Shown: positions 8,368-15,571 of the stretch, piece after piece
Position numbering within the stretch: position 1 is the stretch's first letter
Layout of the letters: every line of letters starts with the position of its first letter
NCBI RefSeq assembly: GCF_937468385.1
Contig: NZ_CALBWS010000001.1
Location: 248,001-312,000 of the forward strand
DNA from: Neobacillus rhizosphaerae
Lineage (GTDB): Bacteria > Bacillota > Bacilli > Bacillales > Cytobacillaceae
DNA: 64,000 nt
Direction of reading: 5' to 3'
The notes under the pieces: model-generated
Database searches by the model: none
Seen by the model: the letters and a program-made list of their open reading frames with translations, nothing else
What the model was told of the DNA's origin: nothing
Position numbers and translations under genes: made by a program

Positions 8368-10227
8368 CTACACTTTTAACATATTCTCTATTTTCTTTAA
8401 CTCTGTTTCGATATAAGATCTACTATGGTCAAACCCAATAATGGCCAAAACTTTTCCGTTATTATCCATTAAGGGAGCAAAACTCGTTTTCCATTCTCCG
8501 TAAATATCTTTATATAAAGGGGTTACTCCTGCTTTTCCATTCATAGCCTCAAATGCTACTTCCATCATTTCAGGCGGACCTTCATATAAATGTCCAGGTG
8601 GAATCACGAAATCTTCATCGGCTACAATAGTCAGCATTTTGTTATTATCTAAAGCTTTAAAAATGTAGACCCACTCAATGATTCCTTCTTGTTCTCGTAT
8701 TTTCGTTAATTTTTTCTCAACCATTTTAAAAGTTGGGTTGGATGGTAAAACAGGATGATTCACTAATTCAGAGATTTCTTCTGGAAGAATGACAGAGGAT
8801 GTAACAATAGCCATTGATCGTAATTGTTTATTTAGATGTTGCTCCAGTATGTTTCTTTTATTTGAAGGAGAGAGAGTTTCGTGTTGAATTTTCTCACGAA
8901 TTTTTTTATATTTTCTACTCATTGTAGGTTGACTAATATCAAGTACTTTTGCTGCAAGTTTAACCGATTTATATTTATCCATGGCCATTTTAATTAGCTG
9001 TTCTTCAATCATATCAACAGCTTCTTGCAGTGGCATAATGTGATCAATAATAGGAGGTTCCTTGATAACAGCCTTTTTCCACGGAATGTAATTGTAAACT
9101 AAGCTTGAGTCTACGTTCAATTCTCTACTAGTCACAACTATTCTTTCAATCGTATTCTCTAATTGCCGAACATTTCCCGGCCAATCGTAAATACACAATA
9201 AATCAATAGCATCTGGTAAAATATTGATGTTTCTATTATATAAAGTATTATACTTTGCTATGAAGTGATAGATTAAGTACGGGATTTCTTCTACTCTTTC
9301 TCGTAACGAAGGGATTTCAATTGGTACTACATTTAAACGATAATATAAGTCTTCTCTGAATCGTCCATCTATGACCATTTTTTCTAATGATTGATTCGTT
9401 GCAGCTATAATTTGGACGTCAATTTGAATCCGTTTTGAACTACCTAAAGGGGTGACTTCTTTTTCCTGTAAAAATCGAAGTAACTTTACCTGCAAGTTCA
9501 GTGGCAATTCTGCAATTTCATCGAGGAAAATAATCCCTTCATTTGCTAGTTCAAATTTTCCGGGAGCACCATTTTTGTTTGCACCACTAAATGCTCCACC
9601 GACATAACCAAATAATTCACTTTCTAATAAATTTACCGGAATTGCACCACAGTTAACTGCAATAAAAGGTTTAGACCTTCTATTTCCTAATTGATTAATC
9701 GTTTTAGCAATCATTTCTTTTCCTACACCAGATTCCCCTAATAAAAGAACTGTTGTTGAAACTTTTGAAACCATTTCTATTGTGTTAAGTACATCTTTCA
9801 TTTTTTGACTATGGACGACCATTGAAGGAGAGTGTTTTGTATCCGACTCATCGGTTATTTCAATTGAATCCATTAAATTATCGGAAATACTTTTTAATCC
9901 CCATAACATTAAATCTTCACTATTACCATTTGATATGAACACGGTTATTAGAATAGTACTGCCATTCCAAGCCTTTAATTGAAGAGAGTGTAACTCTCTA
10001 TTTAATAATTGTAAAATGGGATCGCCAAAGAATGAAATTTCCTCTAATTCAGTAAATGTTCTTCCTTTAAGTGAGGCAGAGTTTGTTGACCAAAAATTTT
10101 TCAGTTTTCCACTTCGAAATAAAATATTTCCCTTTAAATTCGTTACAATAATTTCATCGTAAATAGATAGAAAACTAGATTGATAAGCTTGAAGTAGTTG
10201 ATCATTAGCCAAAATCATGGACACCAC
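8368..10227 (-). CDS. Sigma-54-dependent transcriptional activator with extra C-terminal sensor region
   Basis: The 619 residues form four parts. Residues 15-110 are PAS-like. Residues 135-365 are an AAA+ sigma-54 activator domain, with Walker A GESGVGKE (164-171), the sigma-54 contact loop GAFSGA (211-216), DEIAE (236-240) and WPGNVRQLE (349-357). A DNA-binding helix-turn-helix follows near 421-442 (AAKVLDISQPTMSRKY). Unusually, about 150 residues then follow the HTH, with GKAGVTPLYKDIYGEWKTSF and GKVLAIIGFDHS, as in Cache/PDC sensor domains. The start is a GTG with GGAAGGG eight bases upstream. It is divergent from the amine-oxidation operon, whose promoter is a sigma-54 type. Confidence 0.9.
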   Translation of the reverse strand: MVSMILANDQLLQAYQSSFLSIYDEIIVTNLKGNILFRSGKLKNFWSTNSASLKGRTFTELEEISFFGDPILQLLNRELHSLQLKAWNGSTILITVFISNGNSEDLMLWGLKSISDNLMDSIEITDESDTKHSPSMVVHSQKMKDVLNTIEMVSKVSTTVLLLGESGVGKEMIAKTINQLGNRRSKPFIAVNCGAIPVNLLESELFGYVGGAFSGANKNGAPGKFELANEGIIFLDEIAELPLNLQVKLLRFLQEKEVTPLGSSKRIQIDVQIIAATNQSLEKMVIDGRFREDLYYRLNVVPIEIPSLRERVEEIPYLIYHFIAKYNTLYNRNINILPDAIDLLCIYDWPGNVRQLENTIERIVVTSRELNVDSSLVYNYIPWKKAVIKEPPIIDHIMPLQEAVDMIEEQLIKMAMDKYKSVKLAAKVLDISQPTMSRKYKKIREKIQHETLSPSNKRNILEQHLNKQLRSMAIVTSSVILPEEISELVNHPVLPSNPTFKMVEKKLTKIREQEGIIEWVYIFKALDNNKMLTIVADEDFVIPPGHLYEGPPEMMEVAFEAMNGKAGVTPLYKDIYGEWKTSFAPLMDNNGKVLAIIGFDHSRSYIETELKKIENMLKV

Positions 10228-10282
10228 ACATATAACCCTTCCTTCAACAGAATTAAAATTTTTAGATTATTCAAAATAAATT

Positions 10283-10317
10283 ATTTCATATTTGAATAGA
10301 GATTTCAAATTTGAAAT
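10283..10317. promoter_or_regulatory. Paired enhancer (UAS) sites for the sigma-54 activator
   Basis: ATTTCAAATTTGAAAT (10302-10317) is a perfect 16-bp palindrome. An imperfect copy, ATTTCATATTTGAATA, lies at about 10283-10298. The centres are some 20 bp apart, two helical turns, and 60-90 bp upstream of the sigma-54 promoter. That is where activator dimers normally bind. Binding itself is inferred. Confidence 0.65.
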
Positions 10318-10370
10318 TAACGAATATTAACAAATATTGAATTGTGGCTATTTTGTGAACTTTTTCAATT

Positions 10371-10386
10371 TGGCATAAAAATTGCT
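10371..10386 (+). promoter_or_regulatory. Sigma-54 (-24/-12) promoter of the amine-oxidation operon
   Basis: TGGCATAAAAATTGCT matches the consensus TGGCAc-N5-TTGCw, with the invariant GG and GC at the standard spacing. Transcription should start near 10397, leaving a leader of about 135 nt before the first gene. A second TGGCAC...TTGCA at 10430-10446 has one base too many between the boxes. Confidence 0.75.
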
Positions 10387-10460
10387 ACTGTTTATAACAA
10401 AGGCTAAGAAAGAAGGAGGTCGATAGAACTGGCACACTTTATTGCATGAATATAAAGTAA

Positions 10461-10504
10461 AATAATATCATTTTCCAAATATTCAATCCGAAAATGATAT
10501 TATT
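10461..10504 (+). other. Strong hairpin in the operon leader
   Basis: AATAATATCATTTTC (10461-10475) and its exact reverse complement (10490-10504) form a 15-bp perfect stem with a 14-nt loop, 27 bp before the first start codon. No T-run follows, so it is not a terminator. It could stabilise or control translation of the mRNA. Confidence 0.5.
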
Positions 10505-10531
10505 GTTCAAAAATTAAAGGAGGAATTTATC

Positions 10532-11518
10532 ATGTACAAATCTACAAATCTCGATTTATTTCCATATCCATTTCATAATATTAAAGAAGGTTCCAACTAC
10601 CGGTATTCAAACGATTTAAGAAAACTTGAAAAGGATCAAACGAGTTGTATTCATATAACACCAGAATATGAAAAACAAATTAAAAGAAAAAGAGAATTAC
10701 TTAATGAACAACCTGAAGTAAGGTTCCAATCCTATCCACATACAATGGAAATGCAATGGGAAGTAGCAGAAATGCTAATAAATATGGCGGTTGAATCCTA
10801 CCCGGAGCACTTCCAAGTAGAAAAGAACGGTAATCATTGGACTTTCCATAATTTAACCTTAAATGAAACTGAATCTTTCATATTTGGTGATACATCTAGC
10901 ATCGAGTTTGAGCCACTTGATTTAATTGGCCGCCATTTCACCACTGACTTTGTATTAATGGTTCATAGAGATGACAATCTTTATTTGGAAGTTGCTCAAG
11001 AATCTTATGCAGCTTTATTCTCACCTCACTGGAATAAAGGGATGTCATTTGACGAAATTCACGCACCTGTACCTTTTGTATCACGCACAGATGTACCTCT
11101 AGCAGAAAGAGTTCGTAACTTCTTATTAAGCAATGTTTTACCAGGTGAGCCTTGGACTAGAATTAACTGGAATTTAATGGCAAATCGTTGGGATGTTAAC
11201 TATGAAACATTTGATACATGGGGTCCAACACGCTTTTTAGTCACTCCAGAAAATGCTGGTAAACTAGTAAGACTTCGTGTAGAAGAACAATTTTTCTATC
11301 GTATGCCAAGGAGTAATGCGATTTTGTTCGTTTTAAATACGCAATTCCTGCCAATGGAAGATTTGGAATTAAGACCAGTATGGCTTGAACAAACATACTC
11401 TATTCTATCAGGTATTCCTAAGCCAATGGCTGATTATAAAGGATTTACCCCATTTATTGAACCTACAGTAGAATATTTGAAAAACTTAGTTGAAAAAGTA
11501 AAATTACAAACTAACTAG
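10532..11518 (+). CDS. Heme-dependent oxidative N-demethylase-type protein (DUF3445)
   Basis: The 328 residues show the DUF3445 pattern: FPYPFHN near the N-terminus, DLIGRHFTTDFVLM in the middle, then SPHWNKGMSFDEIHAPVP and a C-terminal RVEEQFFYRMPRSNAILFVLNT. Family members are heme-containing oxidative N-demethylases, including the catalytic part of dimethylamine monooxygenase, which converts dimethylamine to methylamine and formaldehyde. A strong AAAGGAGG site lies before the ATG. The next two genes encode the expected partners (DmmA-like and an NAD(P)H reductase). The exact amine substrate cannot be read from the sequence. Confidence 0.75.
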   Translation: MYKSTNLDLFPYPFHNIKEGSNYRYSNDLRKLEKDQTSCIHITPEYEKQIKRKRELLNEQPEVRFQSYPHTMEMQWEVAEMLINMAVESYPEHFQVEKNGNHWTFHNLTLNETESFIFGDTSSIEFEPLDLIGRHFTTDFVLMVHRDDNLYLEVAQESYAALFSPHWNKGMSFDEIHAPVPFVSRTDVPLAERVRNFLLSNVLPGEPWTRINWNLMANRWDVNYETFDTWGPTRFLVTPENAGKLVRLRVEEQFFYRMPRSNAILFVLNTQFLPMEDLELRPVWLEQTYSILSGIPKPMADYKGFTPFIEPTVEYLKNLVEKVKLQTN

Positions 11519-11543
11519 GGTTGAACGATTGGAGGTATGTAAA

Positions 11544-12062
11544 ATGGTATACAACAGCCCAGTTTTATTCGATAAATCTGAAACAATTGTAGAAAAATTC
11601 ACAGTAAGACGGGATCGAAGAAAATTAATGATTATTTCTGCTGAACCAAAAGAAGCAGACATAATCGAGCAATTTATAAATCATATAAATGGTCTAAAAG
11701 AATATGAACTTATTGAAATGAAAGATGAATTACAATTAAAGAATATTAGCGAAGTATTAGATCGTCAAAAAATGGGAACACAGCTTTATATTTCAGCTAA
11801 ATGGGATGATGCAGTAACGATTTTCATGGCGGCAATTGAGGCTGGTTTTTCGGAAGATGAGATTCAAACGCTTATTTCTGGCGAGAAGAGACGGTATGTT
11901 TATTGTATCAAATGCTATCATCTACAGGAAGTTGAGGCTGAAGAAACGGATACGATTTGTTATCATTGTCAAATCAGCTTGGAAATAGGACCCTTCTTCT
12001 CAAGAGAGCGAAAAGGTTATATTGGATATCCTTATAATCCTGCTTTCGTAACATCAACTTAA
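11544..12062 (+). CDS. Dimethylamine monooxygenase subunit DmmA-like protein
   Basis: About 172 residues. The C-terminal quarter has a zinc-ribbon-like pattern, CIKCYHLQEVEAEETDTICYHC (shown here to note CxxC...CxxC), then GPFFSRERKGYIGYP. DmmA-family proteins end with the same arrangement: two CxxC knuckles followed by an HFSR..GAYMG-like segment. The ATG at 11544 is chosen for GGAGG eight bases upstream; the longer frame from 11529 overlaps that site. It lies 25 bp after the N-demethylase gene, as expected for an accessory subunit of the same enzyme. Confidence 0.65.
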   Translation: MVYNSPVLFDKSETIVEKFTVRRDRRKLMIISAEPKEADIIEQFINHINGLKEYELIEMKDELQLKNISEVLDRQKMGTQLYISAKWDDAVTIFMAAIEAGFSEDEIQTLISGEKRRYVYCIKCYHLQEVEAEETDTICYHCQISLEIGPFFSRERKGYIGYPYNPAFVTST

Positions 12063-12118
12063 ATGTTATGTGAGAAAGAATAAATAAAATTGCAGACATG
12101 ACGATGGGAGTGATTTTT

Positions 12119-13093
12119 ATGAGGTCATTCGGAAAGATTAAAGTATATGTAGGAAAAATAGTACAGGAGACAAAATGGGTAAAGCGCTTCTACTTGTATC
12201 CGGTTGATCTAGAATTACTGCCTGCATTTACTGGTGGTTCACATATCGCAACTTATGTAAAAAATGGCGACGAGATGATTGAAAGAAATTACTCACTAGT
12301 TAGTCATCCAACCGACCGTACTCAATATGCTATTGCCATTCGTAAGGATGACCATTCAAGAGGAGGATCTGTTTATTGGCATGAAAAGATCAAAGTGGGA
12401 GATCGTTTAGAAATCAGTTGGCCTAAAAATCATTTTCCACTGGCTTTCAAAGCTCCGAAACATCATGTATTTTATGCAGCAGGAATCGGTATTACTCCAT
12501 TTATGACAATGATGGAAGATTTAACAGCTGAAGGTAAATCATTTGAATTACATTATGCTGCAAAAACAAAAGAAGATTGTGCTTTTTATGATTTTTTGAA
12601 TGCAAAATATCCTGGAAAATGTCACTTCTATTTCTCCAGAACGGAAAATCCTAATAAAATGATACCTGTAACAATGGCGGAACATCGGATTGGCTCACAT
12701 GTGTATTTCTGTGGACCAGTTTCAATGGTGAAAGAATTTAGGGAAGCAGCTGACTCATACGGTTACCCAAGCCATTCCATTCATTTTGAATTATTTGCTG
12801 CGGCCGATGAAGGTCCAAAAAATCCTTTTATTGTAAAATTAGCGAACAGCGGTAAGAAGGTGGAAGTTTCTGAAGAAGAAACGTTATTAGAGGCACTATT
12901 AAAAGCTGGGGTAGAAGCTCCATATTCTTGTAAAGTAGGCGGATGTGGAAGCTGCGAAGTACAGGTGGTTGAAGGAGAAGTAGATCACCGGGATCACTAC
13001 TACAAAGATGAAGAAAAACGTACAAAGAAAGTGATTTTAACTTGTTCCTCAAGAGCAAAAGAACATGAAAAAGAGCTCGTTTTATACCTATAA
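12119..13093 (+). CDS. Flavin/2Fe-2S oxidoreductase (PDR/VanB type)
   Basis: The 324 residues have three domains. The first is flavin-binding (RNYSLVSHP near residue 58), the second binds NAD(P) (GIGITPFMTM near 122; VYFCGPVSMV near 197). The third is a C-terminal plant-type 2Fe-2S ferredoxin with CKVGGCGSC and a later cysteine in ILTCSS. Such proteins pass electrons from NAD(P)H to an oxygenase. Its place behind the DUF3445 and DmmA-like genes suggests it reduces that heme enzyme. GGGAGTG precedes the ATG at 12119. Confidence 0.85.
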   Translation: MRSFGKIKVYVGKIVQETKWVKRFYLYPVDLELLPAFTGGSHIATYVKNGDEMIERNYSLVSHPTDRTQYAIAIRKDDHSRGGSVYWHEKIKVGDRLEISWPKNHFPLAFKAPKHHVFYAAGIGITPFMTMMEDLTAEGKSFELHYAAKTKEDCAFYDFLNAKYPGKCHFYFSRTENPNKMIPVTMAEHRIGSHVYFCGPVSMVKEFREAADSYGYPSHSIHFELFAAADEGPKNPFIVKLANSGKKVEVSEEETLLEALLKAGVEAPYSCKVGGCGSCEVQVVEGEVDHRDHYYKDEEKRTKKVILTCSSRAKEHEKELVLYL

Positions 13094-13197
13094 TTGAGCC
13101 ATTATTCTGTAATAGATTCATAAATTAGTGCTCTTTGTTCTGTAACTACGCTTCAAGCGCGCAATATTAAAAACCATTAAAATAGGAGGCAATGCTT

Positions 13198-13345
13198 ATG
13201 GCAACAACCACTCAAGTATTAGAATTAAAGATGTATATTAAAGCTACAATAGAAACCTTTAAATGTGCTGTCTGATCTAGAAGTTAAACAAATTAACATT
13301 AATCTTCCTGTAGGACCAACAGGCTGGTTTTCAAACAATAAGTAA
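13198..13345 (+). pseudogene. Small fourth gene of the amine operon, frameshifted
   Basis: A good TAGGAGG site stands before an ATG at 13198. The frame ends in TGA after 25 codons (…TFKCAV). From about 13262 a second frame reads on as LSDLEVKQININLPVGPTG to a stop at 13345 and looks like the natural continuation. A single-base indel therefore seems to have split a gene of about 49 residues. I do not recognise the product. Its place in the operon suggests a small accessory subunit, but that is a guess. Confidence 0.5.
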
Positions 13346-13468
13346 GTAATGTTTAATTGGGAAAAATATTTCTATCTAAGTGAAATTGACTGAATATTGC
13401 CAATAATTTATATTGGCTCAGTGATTGCACATAAGAATATAACTACTATTTTAAGGAGGCTCAAAAAC

Positions 13469-15022
13469 ATGCAAGAAAATCCGAACAAAATAATTGGTGG
13501 ATCTGCGTCAGAACATCATGATAGTGATGCTGCACACCTGGCATCGCTTGGATATGAATCTGAATTTCGCCGCGACATGAGTCCGTGGGCAAACTTTTCG
13601 CTTGGGTTCACTTATCTTTCTCCTGTAGTAGGTGTGTACTCACTATTTGCATACGCACTTGCCCAAGCTGGCCCGCCAATGATTTGGAGTTTTGTCATCG
13701 TTGGACTCGGACAATTACTAGTCGCACTTGTCTTCAGTGAAATTGTTGCGCAATACCCTGTTGCAGGTGGAGTTTATCCTTGGGCACGAAGATTATGGGG
13801 ACGCAAGTATGCGTGGATGACTGGCTGGGTTTACTTAATAGCTTTGCTTGTGACGATTGCCAGTGTTGTGTACGGAGCTGGACCTTATCTAGCACAAGTT
13901 TTGGGTTTTGAAGTGTCGGTTAACTCCACGATTATTTTTTCAGTAGTCATTCTTGCACTTTCGACTATCATCAATTTTCTTGGCACAAAGGTTCTCGCAA
14001 CTGCAGCAGTTATTGGCTTTGCTGCTGAGATTATCGGTGCGCTTGTAGTTGGTTTTTGGTTGCTTATCACACACAGGTATCACGGTCTTGGTGTGCTCTT
14101 TGATTCTTTTGGTGCTCAGGGTAGTCATAGCTACTTGTATGCATTTGCAGCAGCTGGATTAATTGGAATTTATCAATATTATGGGTTTGAAGCTTGTGGT
14201 GATGTTGCTGAAGAAGTACCGAATCCAGGTGTTCTTATCCCAAAGGCAATGCGTCGGACGATTTACATTGGCGGTGCTGCAGCAACTTTTGTTTGCCTTG
14301 CTTTAGTACTTTCAGTTGCTGATATTCCAGCAGTTATCGCTGGTAAGGACATAACTCCTGTTGATACATTACTAAACGATGCATTTGGTACTGTTGGCGC
14401 GAAGATTGTACTGGGTATTGTGTTGATATCTTTCCTTTCATGTGCAATGAGTTTACAGGCGGCAGCAAGCAGACTTGCCTATGCGTATGGACGTGATGAC
14501 ATGATTGTAGGAAGCCGATTGTTAAAGAAGTTTTCGGCTGCTCGTCACATTCCACCTTATGCGTTGCTTCTTGCAGCTATTGCTCCAGCCATCATTGTGC
14601 TTGGTTCAAAAGTGTCTACAGATGCACTCACAAAGGTAATCAGTTTTGCGGCATTTGGCATTTATCTTGCATTCCAAATGGTTGTCCTTGCTGCACTTCG
14701 AGCTAGACTAAAAGGATGGAAGCCAAGTGGTAAGTATCAATTGGGCAAGTGGGGACTGCCTGTCAATATTTGTGCGCTTGTTTACGGAATAATCGCAATG
14801 ATCAACATGTGTTGGCCAAGAACGCCAGATGCAGCTTGGTATGATAACTATATCGTGCTTGTTTCAGGTGTCATAGTTGTTGTTACTGGCTTACTGTATA
14901 TGATGATTCATCGTAGCTACGGACATAGTGATATGCCGTATAATGATGCGATACCGGAAAAATATAGGAGTGTACATGCCTTGAATAATCTTGATTTACA
15001 GGCTGATTCAACGAAACAGTAA
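13469..15022 (+). CDS. APC-superfamily amino acid/amine permease
   Basis: About 517 residues with some 12 hydrophobic segments. The N-terminus (FRRDMSPWANFSLGFTYLSPVVGVYSLF) and the first helices (VAQYPVAGGVYPWARRLWG) are those of APC-family amino-acid or GABA/amine permeases. It is the last gene of the putative amine-oxidation operon and may import the amine substrate. The start at 13469 has AAGGAGG eight bases upstream; an earlier in-frame start at 13397 has no such site. A terminator follows. Confidence 0.85.
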   Translation: MQENPNKIIGGSASEHHDSDAAHLASLGYESEFRRDMSPWANFSLGFTYLSPVVGVYSLFAYALAQAGPPMIWSFVIVGLGQLLVALVFSEIVAQYPVAGGVYPWARRLWGRKYAWMTGWVYLIALLVTIASVVYGAGPYLAQVLGFEVSVNSTIIFSVVILALSTIINFLGTKVLATAAVIGFAAEIIGALVVGFWLLITHRYHGLGVLFDSFGAQGSHSYLYAFAAAGLIGIYQYYGFEACGDVAEEVPNPGVLIPKAMRRTIYIGGAAATFVCLALVLSVADIPAVIAGKDITPVDTLLNDAFGTVGAKIVLGIVLISFLSCAMSLQAAASRLAYAYGRDDMIVGSRLLKKFSAARHIPPYALLLAAIAPAIIVLGSKVSTDALTKVISFAAFGIYLAFQMVVLAALRARLKGWKPSGKYQLGKWGLPVNICALVYGIIAMINMCWPRTPDAAWYDNYIVLVSGVIVVVTGLLYMMIHRSYGHSDMPYNDAIPEKYRSVHALNNLDLQADSTKQ

Positions 15023-15046
15023 CTTAATAGACTATACTAAACAAAG

Positions 15047-15073
15047 CCAAGGGATCGTCCCTTGGTTTTTTTG
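15047..15073 (+). terminator. Terminator of the amine-oxidation operon
   Basis: An 8-bp stem CCAAGGGA/TCCCTTGG with a 3-nt loop is followed by seven Ts, 25 bp past the permease stop. Confidence 0.9.
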
Positions 15074-15200
15074 TATCAATTAACTTTAAGTCTCGACATT
15101 TTTTATACGTACTTCTAAGAAATACTCCGTTTTTAATCAAAACCAGCTAATAGGTTGTCAACATTTTTCAATAAAAGCTTAAAATATTTCATGGTTGCAG

Positions 15201-15419
15201 CTATTCCTGAGATATTGTTTTAAACTTTCCAAATTTTTGAGCTAAGTCATCAAAGACATTGATAAGCAGTTTTGCAAAGAAATACATAAGGATGAATAAA
15301 CAGAGTATCACAACATAAGGTACTTCATGGTTTTGGAGACTGTGGAGGACACCAGAGGTCAAATCTGCTTCAATTTTCCCAGTAATATCAAGGGGTCTCG
15401 GCAGTCTCTTGATAGTTTT
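15201..15419 (-). pseudogene. Membrane protein fragment without a clear start
   Basis: This minus-strand frame is open for 72 codons and ends HEVPYVVILCLFIL, then MYFFAKLLINVFDD and a charged tail. It has one convincing membrane segment but no ATG with a ribosome binding site. The 26-bp tRNA-Sec-like core at 15330-15355 lies inside it, just before the hydrophobic part, so the frame may be a fusion product. The rest of 15074-15571 shows nothing recognisable. Confidence 0.3.
15330..15355 (-). repeat. Fragment of tRNA-Sec 5' half (D-loop to anticodon loop)
   Basis: Twenty-five of 26 bases equal the tRNA-Sec gene segment running from the D-loop through the anticodon loop. The single difference changes the anticodon TCA to CCA. 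Similarity ends sharply on both sides. Unlike the other four copies, which carry the 3' half, this one carries the 5' half. Confidence 0.6.
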
Positions 15420-15571
15420 TTAGACCGTTTTCCTTAACCTCAACAGTCTCCATTCTAGAATAAATATTTACTTCTTACAATTAAAAATATTATCCAATCC
15501 CATTTTTAAGATTTATTCTACAAAAGCCCCCTTTACTTTAAGTGTAATTACTCCTTCCCATCGGATATACT

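Noticed and set aside
10430..10446. Second sigma-54-like element TGGCAC...TTGCA
   Set aside because: The GG-to-GC distance is one base too long, whereas the element at 10371-10386 has the correct spacing.
13198..13287. Possible selenoprotein: CAV-TGA would read as CxxU with tRNA-Sec in the window
   Set aside because: Only three residues would follow the TGA. The second frame continues with convincing protein sequence, so a frameshift is simpler. No SECIS-like stem was seen directly after the TGA.
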